NCBI RefSeq assembly: GCF_000949135.2
Contig: NZ_JTAN02000012.1
Coordinates: 434,001 to 498,000 of the forward strand
Origin: Burkholderia sp. USMB20
Lineage (GTDB): Bacteria; Pseudomonadota; Gammaproteobacteria; Burkholderiales; Burkholderiaceae
Direction: 5' to 3'
Length of the DNA stretch: 64,000 nt
Shown here: positions 25,815 to 35,636 of the stretch, piece after piece
Position numbering within the stretch: the first letter of the stretch is position 1
How the letters are laid out: the number at the start of each line of letters is the position of its first letter
Made by a program: the position numbers and the translations under genes
Notes under the pieces: model-generated
Told to the model about the DNA's origin: nothing
The model's input: the letters and a program-made list of their open reading frames with translations, nothing else
The model's database searches: none

Positions 25815-26762
25815 ATGCGTCATTTGCGTCTTCCCCTGAGCCATGCGTCGCCGGTCGGCGACGCGTCGTCGCCGCCGGGCGCGCCGCGCCGCGCGCGCGG
25901 CGGCGCCAGCTGGCTCGTGTCGCCGTCCGTCGCGGTGCTGCTGCTGTGGATGTCGATCCCGCTCGCGATGACGATCTGGTATTCGTTCTCGCGCTACAAC
26001 CTGCTGAACCCGGACGTGAAGGGCTTCGCCGGGATCGACAACTACCGCTTCCTCGCGACCGATCCGTCGTTCCTGCCCGCGATCTGGCACACGCTCGTGC
26101 TGATCGGCGCGGTGCTCGCGATCACCGTGGTCGGCGGCGTGCTGATGGCCGTGCTGTTCGACCGCAAGTTCTACGGGCAGGGCGTGGCCCGCCTGCTCGC
26201 GATCGCGCCGTTCTTCGTGATGCCGACGGTCGCCGCGCTGATCTGGAAGAACATGATCCTGCATCCGGTGTACGGGCTCGTCGCGAACGCGATGCGCGCG
26301 CTCGGGATGACGCCGATCGACTGGTTCGCCGATTACCCGCTCACCGCCGTGATCATCATCGTCGCGTGGCAGTGGCTGCCGTTCGCGTTCCTGATCCTGT
26401 TCACCGCGATCCAGTCGCTCGACCAGGAGCAGAAGGAAGCCGCGCGCATCGACGGCGCGGGCCCGATCGCGATGTTCTTCTACATCACGCTGCCGCACCT
26501 GAAGCGCGCGATCGCCGTGGTCGTGATGATGGAGACGATCTTCCTGCTGTCGATCTTCGCGGAGATCTACACGACGACGGGCGGCGGCCCGGGCGATGCG
26601 ACGACCAACCTGTCGTACCTGATCTATGCGCTCGGCCTGCAGCAGTTCGACGTCGGCCTCGCATCCGCGGGCGGGATCATCGCCGTCGTGGTCGCGAACG
26701 TCGTGTCGTTCTTCCTGGTGCGGATGCTCGCGCGCAACCTGAAGGGAGAGTACGAGAAATGA
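25815..26762 (+). CDS. smoF: polyol ABC transporter permease 1
   Basis: The 315-residue MalF-type permease has six hydrophobic helices and the EAA loop (EAARIDGAGPIAMFFYITLP) that contacts the ATPase. It belongs to the sugar-alcohol transporter in this operon. I chose the ATG at 25815 after GGAGGGACTCC; an in-frame ATG at 25758 has no good site and starts only 10 bp past the hairpin. Its stop overlaps the next gene (ATGA). Confidence 0.92.
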   Translation: MRHLRLPLSHASPVGDASSPPGAPRRARGGASWLVSPSVAVLLLWMSIPLAMTIWYSFSRYNLLNPDVKGFAGIDNYRFLATDPSFLPAIWHTLVLIGAVLAITVVGGVLMAVLFDRKFYGQGVARLLAIAPFFVMPTVAALIWKNMILHPVYGLVANAMRALGMTPIDWFADYPLTAVIIIVAWQWLPFAFLILFTAIQSLDQEQKEAARIDGAGPIAMFFYITLPHLKRAIAVVVMMETIFLLSIFAEIYTTTGGGPGDATTNLSYLIYALGLQQFDVGLASAGGIIAVVVANVVSFFLVRMLARNLKGEYEK

Positions 26763-27610
26763 GCGACCTGACTTTGGAAGGCCGGCGCGCGCCGGCTGCA
26801 TTCGACCTCGTGCGGCGCGCGCTGCCCGGTGCGCTCGCGTGGCTGCTCGCGCTGCTGCTGTTCTTCCCGATCTTCTGGATGGCGATCACCGCGTTCAAGA
26901 CCGAGCAACAGGCGTACGCGTCGACGCTGTTCTTCATGCCGACGCTCGACAGCTTCCGCGAGGTGTTCGCGCGCAGCAACTACTTCGCGTTCGCGTGGAA
27001 CTCGGTGCTGATCTCGGCGGGCGTCACGGTGATCTCGCTGCTGCTCGCGGTGCCGGCGGCCTACGCGATGGCGTTCTTCCCGAACCACCGCACGCAGAAG
27101 GTGCTGCTGTGGATGCTGTCGACCAAGATGATGCCGTCGGTCGGCGTGCTCGTGCCGATCTACCTGCTGTGGAAGAACGCGGGGCTGCTCGATACCGTGT
27201 CGGGCCTCGTGATCGTGTACACGCTGATCAACCTGCCGATCGCGGTGTGGATGACCTTCACGTACTTCAACGAGATCCCGAAGGACATCCTCGAAGCGGG
27301 GCGCATCGACGGCGCGTCGACGTGGCAGGAGATCGTCTACCTGCTGATGCCGATGGCGCTGCCGGGGCTCGCGTCCACCGCGCTGCTGCTCGTGATCCTG
27401 TCGTGGAACGAGGCGTTCTGGAGCATCAACCTGTCGAGCTCGAACGCCGCGCCGCTGACCGTGTTCATCGCGTCGTACTCGAGCCCCGAGGGGCTGTTCT
27501 GGGCGAAGCTGTCCGCGGCTTCCCTGCTCGCGGTCGCGCCGATCCTGATCGTCGGCTGGCTGTCGCAGAAGCAGCTCGTGCGCGGGCTCACGTTCGGGGC
27601 GGTCAAATGA
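26759..27610 (+). CDS. smoG: polyol ABC transporter permease 2
   Basis: The 283-residue MalG-type permease has six helices and an EAA loop (EAGRIDGASTWQEIVYLLMPMALPG). It forms the membrane channel with the first permease. Both ends are ATGA overlaps, with permease 1 upstream and the HAD phosphatase downstream, so the three genes are translationally coupled. Confidence 0.93.
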   Translation: MSDLTLEGRRAPAAFDLVRRALPGALAWLLALLLFFPIFWMAITAFKTEQQAYASTLFFMPTLDSFREVFARSNYFAFAWNSVLISAGVTVISLLLAVPAAYAMAFFPNHRTQKVLLWMLSTKMMPSVGVLVPIYLLWKNAGLLDTVSGLVIVYTLINLPIAVWMTFTYFNEIPKDILEAGRIDGASTWQEIVYLLMPMALPGLASTALLLVILSWNEAFWSINLSSSNAAPLTVFIASYSSPEGLFWAKLSAASLLAVAPILIVGWLSQKQLVRGLTFGAVK

Positions 27611-28320
27611 GTGCTACCGGCGAACGCGCGCTCGGTCACGGGATGAACGTGCTGATCTGCGACTGCGACGGCGTGCTGATCGACAGCGAGGCCGTCGCCG
27701 CCGACGTGATCGTGCGCGAGCTCGATGCGCGCTGGCCGGGTGTCGACGCGCGGCCGGCGGTGATGCCGCTGCTCGGGCTGCGCATCGAGCGCGTGCTGGC
27801 CGGCGCGGGCGAGGCCGTCGGCCGCACGCTGTCGGCCGGCGACGTCGACGCGATCCGCCGCGCGGTCGAGGCGGCGGCCGTCAACGCGCCGATGGTCGAT
27901 GGCATCGACAAGGCCCTCGCGGCGCTCAACCTGACGACCGCGTGCGCGAGCAACAGCTACCGCGCGTACGTCGAGGCGGCGCTCGCGCGCACGGGCCTCG
28001 CGCGCTTCTTCGGCGACCGGCTGTTCTGCGCGGACGCCGTGGCGAGGCCGAAGCCGGCGCCCGACGTGTATCTCGCGGCCGCGCGTGCGCTCGGCGCGGT
28101 GCCCGCGCAATGCCTCGTCGTCGAGGACAGCGTGACCGGCATCACCGCGGCCGCCGCGGCCGGCATGACCGTGCTCGGCTTCGTCGGCGGCGGGCATGCG
28201 TCGGCCGCGCAGATCGACGCGTTGCGCGGGATCGGCGCGCGTCACGTATTCGACGACATGCACGAGCTGCCCGGCTACGTCGCGCGCTGGCAGGCGACCG
28301 GCGCGGTGCTGCCGAACTAG
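27607..28320 (+). CDS. HAD-superfamily phosphatase
   Basis: The 237-residue haloacid-dehalogenase-like hydrolase of the beta-phosphoglucomutase/GS1 type has motif I ICDCDGVLIDSE, with the nucleophile in DCDGV, motif II ACASNS, and KPAPD with VVEDSVTG as motifs III-IV. It starts with an ATGA overlap on permease 2; an in-frame ATG at 27643 is possible. A role removing or rescuing phosphorylated polyols such as sorbitol or mannitol phosphate is inference from position in the operon. Confidence 0.85.
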   Translation: MSATGERALGHGMNVLICDCDGVLIDSEAVAADVIVRELDARWPGVDARPAVMPLLGLRIERVLAGAGEAVGRTLSAGDVDAIRRAVEAAAVNAPMVDGIDKALAALNLTTACASNSYRAYVEAALARTGLARFFGDRLFCADAVARPKPAPDVYLAAARALGAVPAQCLVVEDSVTGITAAAAAGMTVLGFVGGGHASAAQIDALRGIGARHVFDDMHELPGYVARWQATGAVLPN

Positions 28321-28382
28321 CAACCAGGAACGAATGCGCGCCGCCTTCAACGCGGCGCATCACGAACGAACGGAGACAGACC

Positions 28383-29492
<1,110 letters not shown>

Positions 29493-29505
29493 GGGCGCGC
29501 GCCGG

Positions 29506-30390
29506 TCAGAGCCGCAGATGCTCGGCCATGTAATCGACGAAGGCGCGCAGTTTCGGCGTCGGATGGCGGCCTGACGGCCACAGGACGTAGATCGGCGTGC
29601 AGCTCGCGACGTGTTCGTCGAGCACCGCGCACAGCGTGCCGTCGTCGAGCGCGTCGCGCACGAAGAACTCGGGCAGGCACGCGATGCCGAGCCCGCGCAG
29701 CGTGAAGCACAGGCGCGCTTCCGCGCTGTTGCTGACCATCGCGACCGGCACCTCGGGCGGCGTACTCGCGTGCGGCACGCGCAGCGGCCAGGTCTCGAGC
29801 TTGCCGCTGCTCGGAAAGCGGTAGTGCAGGCAGCGATGCTGCGCGAGATCGGCCGGCGTGCGCGGCGTGCCGTGCCGCGCGAGGTAGTCGGGCGCCGCGA
29901 CGAGGTGCTGGCGGAAATGGCGGAGCAGCCGCGACGACAGCCGCGAATCCGTCGGCTGGCCGGTGCGCAGCACCGCGTCGAAACCTTCTTCGACGACGTC
30001 GACGAGGCGGTCGCTGAAATCGATGTCGAGTTCGATCTCCGGATACGCGGCCATGAAATCGGCGAGCAGCGGCAGCAGCAGCGTGCCGATCGTCGGCAGG
30101 CTCACGCGCAGGCGCCCGCGCGGCGCTTCGGCGCTGTGCGTCAGTTCCTGCTCGGCCGCGTCGATCTCGGCGATCACGCGCCGGCACCGTTCCAGGAAGC
30201 GCGTGCCTTCCGCGGTCAGCGTGATGCTGCGCGTGCTGCGGTGAAAGAGGCGCACGTTCAGCCGCGCCTCGAGCCGCGCGATGCGCTTGCCGATCGCCGA
30301 CGCCGACAGCCCGAGCGCGCGGCCGGCCGCGACGAAGCTGCGCGTTTCCGCGACCTGGACGAACACGACGAAACCGCCAAGATTTTCCAT
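29506..30390 (-). CDS. LysR-family transcriptional regulator
   Basis: The 294-residue regulator has an N-terminal LysR helix-turn-helix (FVQVAETRSFVAAGRALGLSASAIGKRIARLEARL) and a substrate-binding domain (about 92-290). It resembles the CrgA-type LysR regulators that act on nearby transport or dehydrogenase genes. It is divergent from the serine hydrolase and MFS pair, with 113 bp between the starts, so those are its likely targets. Confidence 0.92.
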   Translation of the reverse strand: MENLGGFVVFVQVAETRSFVAAGRALGLSASAIGKRIARLEARLNVRLFHRSTRSITLTAEGTRFLERCRRVIAEIDAAEQELTHSAEAPRGRLRVSLPTIGTLLLPLLADFMAAYPEIELDIDFSDRLVDVVEEGFDAVLRTGQPTDSRLSSRLLRHFRQHLVAAPDYLARHGTPRTPADLAQHRCLHYRFPSSGKLETWPLRVPHASTPPEVPVAMVSNSAEARLCFTLRGLGIACLPEFFVRDALDDGTLCAVLDEHVASCTPIYVLWPSGRHPTPKLRAFVDYMAEHLRL

Positions 30391-30503
30391 GCTGGTCCCC
30401 GATTGCGGACACCGATGTCCGGAGTGTCCGGAACTCTAACCCGGTTTTTCTTCTCGCGCCGGCTCCCTACGATGGGCGTTCCTTCACTGTTCGAGGTCAC
30501 GCC

Positions 30504-31706
30504 ATGTCATCCCTGCCTGTCACCGCCCACCGCGCCGAACCGGACGCCGACGCCGCGCTGCCCGAGCGCCTCGACGCCGCGCTCGATCGCGCGCTGGCCG
30601 ATGCGCGCGTGGTCGGCGCGGTCGTGCTGGTCGCCCGCGACGGCCAACTTCGCTATGCGCGCGCGGCCGGTCTCGCCGATCGCGAGGCCGGCACGCCGAT
30701 GCGCGAGGACGCGCTGTTCCGGCTCGCATCGGTATCGAAGCCGATCGTGACGGCCGCCGCGATGCGGCTGGTCGCGGCGGGGCGCATCGGGCTCGACGAG
30801 CCGGTCGCGCGCTGGTTGCCCGCGTTCCGGCCGACGCTGCCCGACGGCACGCCGGCCGACATCACGTTGCGTCATCTGCTTTCGCATACGGCCGGGCTCG
30901 GTTACCGCTTCCTCGAAGCCGACGCCGACGGCCCGTATGCGCGTGCCGGCGTGTCCGACGGGATGGACCGCGCGGACCTGTCGCTCGCGGAGAACGTGCG
31001 GCGCATCGCCGGCGTGCCGCTGCAATTCGCGCCCGGCACGTCGTGGAACTACTCGCTCGCGACCGACGTGGTCGGCGCGCTGATCGAGGCGGTCGACGGC
31101 CGGCCGCTCGCCGAAGCCGTGGCCGCGCTCGTCACGACGCCGCTCGGGATGACCGACACCGCGTTCTACTCGAATGACGCCGCGCGCTTCGCGACACCGT
31201 ACGTCAGCACGCCGGGCGCGCCGCGCCGGATGGCCGACGACGATCTCGCGCCGGTGTACGACGGCACGGTCGGCATCCGCTTCGCGCCGGCGCGCGCGTT
31301 CGACGCGGCCGCGTGGCCGTCGGGCGGCGCGGGTATGGTGGGCACCGCGCGCGACTGCATGACGCTGCTCGATGCGTTGCGCACCGGCCGCGACGGCTGG
31401 CTCGCGCGCCGCTGGATCGACGAGATGTCGCGCGTGCAGCCGGGCGCGCACGACCTGCCGGACGCGCCGGGATTCGGTTTCGGGCTCGGCTTTTCGGTGC
31501 TGCGCGATCCGGCGGCCGCGCAGTCGCCGGAGTCGGTCGGCACGTGGCGCTGGGGCGGTGCGTACGGGCATGCGTGGTTCGTCGACCGCGCGGCCGGGCT
31601 GACGGTCGTCGCGCTGACCAATACGTTGTACGAAGGGATGCACGGGCGTGTCGTGACCGACGTGCGCGATGCGGTGTACGGCGTCGACGACCGGAGCGCG
31701 GCATGA
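30504..31706 (+). CDS. serine hydrolase, class C beta-lactamase-like
   Basis: The 400-residue protein of the beta-lactamase/transpeptidase-like family (esterase EstB type) has the S-x-x-K motif (LASVSKPIV, about residues 72-80) and a YSLATDV tyrosine motif. A HTAGLGYR segment is typical of family VIII esterases. No signal peptide is visible, so a cytoplasmic esterase is more likely than a beta-lactamase. Its stop overlaps the MFS gene start (ATGA). Confidence 0.87.
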   Translation: MSSLPVTAHRAEPDADAALPERLDAALDRALADARVVGAVVLVARDGQLRYARAAGLADREAGTPMREDALFRLASVSKPIVTAAAMRLVAAGRIGLDEPVARWLPAFRPTLPDGTPADITLRHLLSHTAGLGYRFLEADADGPYARAGVSDGMDRADLSLAENVRRIAGVPLQFAPGTSWNYSLATDVVGALIEAVDGRPLAEAVAALVTTPLGMTDTAFYSNDAARFATPYVSTPGAPRRMADDDLAPVYDGTVGIRFAPARAFDAAAWPSGGAGMVGTARDCMTLLDALRTGRDGWLARRWIDEMSRVQPGAHDLPDAPGFGFGLGFSVLRDPAAAQSPESVGTWRWGGAYGHAWFVDRAAGLTVVALTNTLYEGMHGRVVTDVRDAVYGVDDRSAA

Positions 31707-32941
31707 GCGAGTGCGTATCCGTTCCCGACCGCGCTTCCGACCGCGTCGCCGACCCTGCGTCCGATCTGTCCGCACCGGTGCGCGAACGCCTGCCGGTCGC
31801 GAACCTGCTGGCGCTCGCGACCGCCGGTTTCATCACGATCCTCACCGAAGCGTTGCCGGCCGGCTTGCTCCCGTTGATGAGCATCGACCTGCGCGTGACC
31901 GAGGCGCTGATCGGCCAGCTCGTGACCGTCTACGCGCTCGGCTCGATCGTCGCGGCGATCCCGCTCGTCGCCGCGACGCGCGCGATGCGCAGGCGCCGGC
32001 TGCTGCTCGCGGCGCTGGCGGGCTTCGTCGTGTCGAATGCGCTGACGGCCGCGTCACCGTACTACGCGCTGACGCTCGCCGCGCGCTTCGTCGCGGGCAT
32101 GTCGGCCGGGCTGTTGTGGGCGCTGTTGGCCGGCTATGCGAGCCGGATGGTCGACGCATCGCTGCGCGGCCGGGCGATCGCGGTCGCGATGCTCGGCGCG
32201 CCGGTCGCGATGTCGATCGGCATCCCGGCCGGCACCGCGCTCGGCGCGATGTTCGGCTGGCGCATCGCGTTCGCGGGCATCACGGTCGCGGCGCTCGCGC
32301 TGATCGGCTGGATCCGGCTGCGCGTGCCCGACTATCCGGGGCAGCCCGCCGGCGCCCGCGAGCCGGTGCTCGGCGTGATCGCACTGCCCGGCGTGCGGCC
32401 GGTGCTGGTCGTGATGTTCGCCTATGTGCTCGCGCACAACATGCTGTACACGTACGTTGCGCCGTTCCTTGCCGGCGTGCGGATGGGCGCGCAGGTCGAT
32501 GCGGTGCTGTTCGTGTTCGGTATCGCGTCGCTGGTCGGCATCGCGCTGACGGGCGCATGGATCGGCGCCGCGCAGCGGCGGCTGACGCTCGCGAGCATCG
32601 CGCTGTTCGCGCTTGCGGCGGCGATGCTCGGTGCCGGGTCCGGGATGACGATCGTTTATGCGGGTGTCGCGCTGTGGGGGCTCGCGTTCGGCGGCGCGCC
32701 GACGCTGTTCCAGACGGCCACCGCGAACGCGGCGGGCGATGCGGCCGACGTCGCGCAGTCGATGCTCGTGACGGTGTGGAACCTCGCGATCGCGGGCGGC
32801 GGCATCGCGGGCGGGATGCTGCTCGGCGCGACGGGCGCGGGTGCGATTCCGTGGGTGCTGGTCGCGCTGCTGGCGGCTGCGTGGCTCGGCGCATGGCGCG
32901 CGCGCCGGCATGCGTTTCCGGCGCCGCGCGCGGCCGCGTGA
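31703..32941 (+). CDS. MFS transporter (DHA/AraJ type)
   Basis: This is a 412-residue major facilitator with 12 predicted helices. It starts with a hydrophilic tail, then LALATAGFITILTEALPAGLLPLMSIDL, typical of AraJ/YdhP-type drug or sugar exporters. It is translationally coupled to the serine hydrolase and probably controlled by the divergent LysR gene. The substrate is not evident. The three genes separate the two polyol blocks and may be a later insertion. Confidence 0.9.
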   Translation: MSECVSVPDRASDRVADPASDLSAPVRERLPVANLLALATAGFITILTEALPAGLLPLMSIDLRVTEALIGQLVTVYALGSIVAAIPLVAATRAMRRRRLLLAALAGFVVSNALTAASPYYALTLAARFVAGMSAGLLWALLAGYASRMVDASLRGRAIAVAMLGAPVAMSIGIPAGTALGAMFGWRIAFAGITVAALALIGWIRLRVPDYPGQPAGAREPVLGVIALPGVRPVLVVMFAYVLAHNMLYTYVAPFLAGVRMGAQVDAVLFVFGIASLVGIALTGAWIGAAQRRLTLASIALFALAAAMLGAGSGMTIVYAGVALWGLAFGGAPTLFQTATANAAGDAADVAQSMLVTVWNLAIAGGGIAGGMLLGATGAGAIPWVLVALLAAAWLGAWRARRHAFPAPRAAA

Positions 32942-32954
32942 GCGTGCGGCGGCG

Positions 32955-33911
32955 TCAGGCCGCCTTCGCGTCGAGCGCCGCGCGCGCGCAGGTTTCGTCG
33001 GTGACGAGCCCCGACAGCCAGCCGCCGCGCAGCGCGGCGATCACCGCGTCGCGCTTCTTCGGGCCGCCCGCGAACGCGATCGTCGGGCGCTTCGGCGGCG
33101 CGTCGAGCGCGACGCTCGTCACGCGTGCGCTCGTCGACACGTCGACGAGCCGGCCCTGCGCATCGATCGGCACGCCGAGCAGTTCGGCCACCGCGCCGAG
33201 CGCGGTCATCTCGTCGCGTTCCTGTTCGGTGATGAAGCCGTCTTCATAGAGCGGGCAGTGCGGACCGATGTTGCCGATCCCGACGAACGCGACGTCGGCC
33301 TGCGCCGACAGCGCGTCGACGATCCGGTACAGCCGGTGATTGCACCATTGCGCGCGCTCGGCGTCGCTGTCGGCGAACAGCGGCGCGGGCAGCAGGAAGT
33401 GCTTGCCGCCGGTCTTCTCGGAGATGTACTGCGCGACGTCGTAGCGGTTCGACGAGCCGTCGGCGGCGATCGCGCCGACCATCGACACGAGCCGGTGCTG
33501 CGGCCGCTCGATCTGGGCGATCTGCGCGACCGCCGCCTTCAGCGTCCGGCCGCTGCTGACGGCGATCACCATCGGCCGCGTCTCGTTCAGGTAGCGCTCC
33601 ATCACCTGCGCGCCGGCGACCGCGAGCTTGCGGTCGATCGCTTCGGCCGCATCGGCATCGACGGGCACGACTTCGCACATCGTAAGCCCGTAGCGTTTCG
33701 ACAGCTGCGCGCCGAGCTCGAGGCAGTCGGCGAGCTGGTGATCGACGCGCACGCGGATCAGGTTCTTCTCGACCGCGAACGCGACGAGGCGCTGCGCGAC
33801 CGGGCGCGACACCTGCAGCTTCTCGGCGATTTCGTTCTGCGTGTCGCCCGCGACGTAGTAGAGCCACGCGGCACGCGTGGCGAGATCGAGTTTTTCTGAG
33901 GACTTGGACAC
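32955..33911 (-). CDS. SorC-family sugar-binding transcriptional regulator
   Basis: The 318-residue regulator has an N-terminal helix-turn-helix (YYVAGDTQNEIAEKLQVSRPVAQRLVAFA, about residues 19-47). A large sugar-phosphate-binding domain of SorC/DeoR-C type follows (about 55-315; AVSSGRTLKAAV, FVGIGNIG, FAGGPKKRDAV). The start is a GTG at 33911; no ATG fits. It is the third gene of the leftward block after mannitol dehydrogenase and xylulokinase. It is the best candidate to bind the inverted repeats at 21030 and 37065. Confidence 0.88.
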   Translation of the reverse strand: MSKSSEKLDLATRAAWLYYVAGDTQNEIAEKLQVSRPVAQRLVAFAVEKNLIRVRVDHQLADCLELGAQLSKRYGLTMCEVVPVDADAAEAIDRKLAVAGAQVMERYLNETRPMVIAVSSGRTLKAAVAQIAQIERPQHRLVSMVGAIAADGSSNRYDVAQYISEKTGGKHFLLPAPLFADSDAERAQWCNHRLYRIVDALSAQADVAFVGIGNIGPHCPLYEDGFITEQERDEMTALGAVAELLGVPIDAQGRLVDVSTSARVTSVALDAPPKRPTIAFAGGPKKRDAVIAALRGGWLSGLVTDETCARAALDAKAA

Positions 33912-34027
33912 GATAGCGGTTCGGTTCGGATCTGGGGGGCCGCCCGCGGACCGGCCGTCGGGCGGCGCAACGGCATCCACTGTAACGCATGCGCGGCGGG
34001 CGGCCGACGGCCGCCCTGCGTCGCCGC

Positions 34028-35509
34028 CTACGCGAGCCGCGCGCGCGACGGTTCGTAAAGCGGGCGCACGTGGCGATACAGCGCGCGGAACGCGTCGAGG
34101 CGCTCGCGCAGCAGCGCATGACGCGCGGCGTCGGGCACGTATTCGGCGCGCACCGGCGGCTTGGTCAGCACGACTTGCGGATCGCCGCCGACGGCGAGCC
34201 AGCCCAGCCGCGCGGCGCCCAGTGCCGCACCCGTTTCGCCGCCGCCGTGCTGGCAGGTGCGCACGTCCAGCGCGTCGGCGATCAGCTGCGCCCAGAACGC
34301 GCTGCGCGCGCCGCCGCCGATCAGCGACAGCCGGTCGGTTTCGACGCCGGCCGCGTGCAGCGCGTCGAGGCCGTCCGCGAGGCCGAGCGTCACGCCTTCG
34401 AGCACCGCGTAGCCGAGATGCGCGCGCTCGGTCGCATGCGTCATCCCGAAGAACACGCCCTGCGCATACGGATCGTTGTGTGGCGTGCGTTCGCCGGACA
34501 GGTAGGGCAGGAACAGCGGCGCCGTCGCGAGCGCGTCCGCGTCGAGCGCCGCGATTTCGGCGAGCAGCGCCGGCTCGTCGGTGCCCGTCAGCTTGCAGAC
34601 CCAGCGCAGGCAGCTCGCGGCCGACAGCACGACGCTCATCAGTTGCCAGCGATCGGGAATCGCGTGGCAGAACGCATGCACGGCCGATGCCGGATTCGGC
34701 ATGAAGCGGTCGCCGACCACGCTCAGCACACCCGACGTGCCGAGCGACACGAAGCCGTCGCCCGCGTGGATCGCGCCGATGCCGAGCGCGCTCGTCGCGT
34801 TGTCGCCGCCGCCGCCCGCCACCACGACGGCCTCCGACAGCCCGAGTTCGCGCGCGACGTCGGCGCGCAGCGTGCCGGACGGCGCATTGCCTTCGACGAT
34901 GCGCGGCATCTGGGCGCGCGTCATGTCGCACGCGGCGAGCAGCGCGTCGGACCAGTCGCGGCGCGCGACGTCGAGCCACAACGTGCCGGCCGCGTCGGAC
35001 GGATCGGACACCTTCGCGCCGGTGAGCCGGAAGCGCAGGTAGTCCTTCGGCATCAGCACGCAGGCCGTTGCGGCGAACACGTCGGGCTCGTGCTTCGCGA
35101 CCCACAGCAGTTTCGGCGCGGTGAAGCCGGGCATCGCGAGGTTGCCGGCCAGCGCATGGAGATCGGGCGCGCGTTCGGTGAGCAGCGCGCATTCGTCGGC
35201 GCTGCGCATGTCGTTCCACAGGATCGCGGGGCGCAGCACGCGGTCGTCGCGGCCGAGCAGCACCGCGCCGTGCATCTGGCCCGACAGGCCGATCCCGCGC
35301 ACCTGCGCGAAGGCCTGCGGATGCCGTTCGCGCAGCGCCGCGAGTGCGGCGAGCGTGCCTTGCCACCAGTCGTCCGGATGCTGTTCCGCCCAGCGCGGGT
35401 GCGGCCGCGACACGCTGAACGGCGTGCCGGCGGTGCCGACCACGGTGCCGTCCGGAGCAAGCAGCAGCACCTTCACTTCCGAGGTGCCGAGGTCGATGCC
35501 GAGATACAT
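34028..35509 (-). CDS. xylB: xylulokinase
   Basis: The 493-residue FGGY kinase has MYLGIDLGTSEVKVLLLAPDG, GLSGQMHGAVLLG, GGGGDNATSALG and LSLIGGGARSAFWAQLIADAL, all xylulokinase hallmarks. It converts D-xylulose, made from D-arabitol by polyol dehydrogenases, into xylulose 5-phosphate. It follows mannitol dehydrogenase by 127 bp. This is the second FGGY kinase in the window. Confidence 0.92.
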   Translation of the reverse strand: MYLGIDLGTSEVKVLLLAPDGTVVGTAGTPFSVSRPHPRWAEQHPDDWWQGTLAALAALRERHPQAFAQVRGIGLSGQMHGAVLLGRDDRVLRPAILWNDMRSADECALLTERAPDLHALAGNLAMPGFTAPKLLWVAKHEPDVFAATACVLMPKDYLRFRLTGAKVSDPSDAAGTLWLDVARRDWSDALLAACDMTRAQMPRIVEGNAPSGTLRADVARELGLSEAVVVAGGGGDNATSALGIGAIHAGDGFVSLGTSGVLSVVGDRFMPNPASAVHAFCHAIPDRWQLMSVVLSAASCLRWVCKLTGTDEPALLAEIAALDADALATAPLFLPYLSGERTPHNDPYAQGVFFGMTHATERAHLGYAVLEGVTLGLADGLDALHAAGVETDRLSLIGGGARSAFWAQLIADALDVRTCQHGGGETGAALGAARLGWLAVGGDPQVVLTKPPVRAEYVPDAARHALLRERLDAFRALYRHVRPLYEPSRARLA

Positions 35510-35636
35510 GAGCGATCCGTTCCGTCAGTGAGGAGCCGCTACTTTAGCCGCACGCGCGCGCGCCTGCCAACGCAGGTTCGCCCGAATGCGCGGCCGCTCG
35601 CGGGCGGCCGGCTGCGGGGCCGCGGGCCGCCGTGCG

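Noticed and set aside
30504-31706. A chromosomal AmpC beta-lactamase
   Set aside because: It lacks a signal peptide and a clear KTG motif in the right setting; an esterase-like hydrolase fits better.
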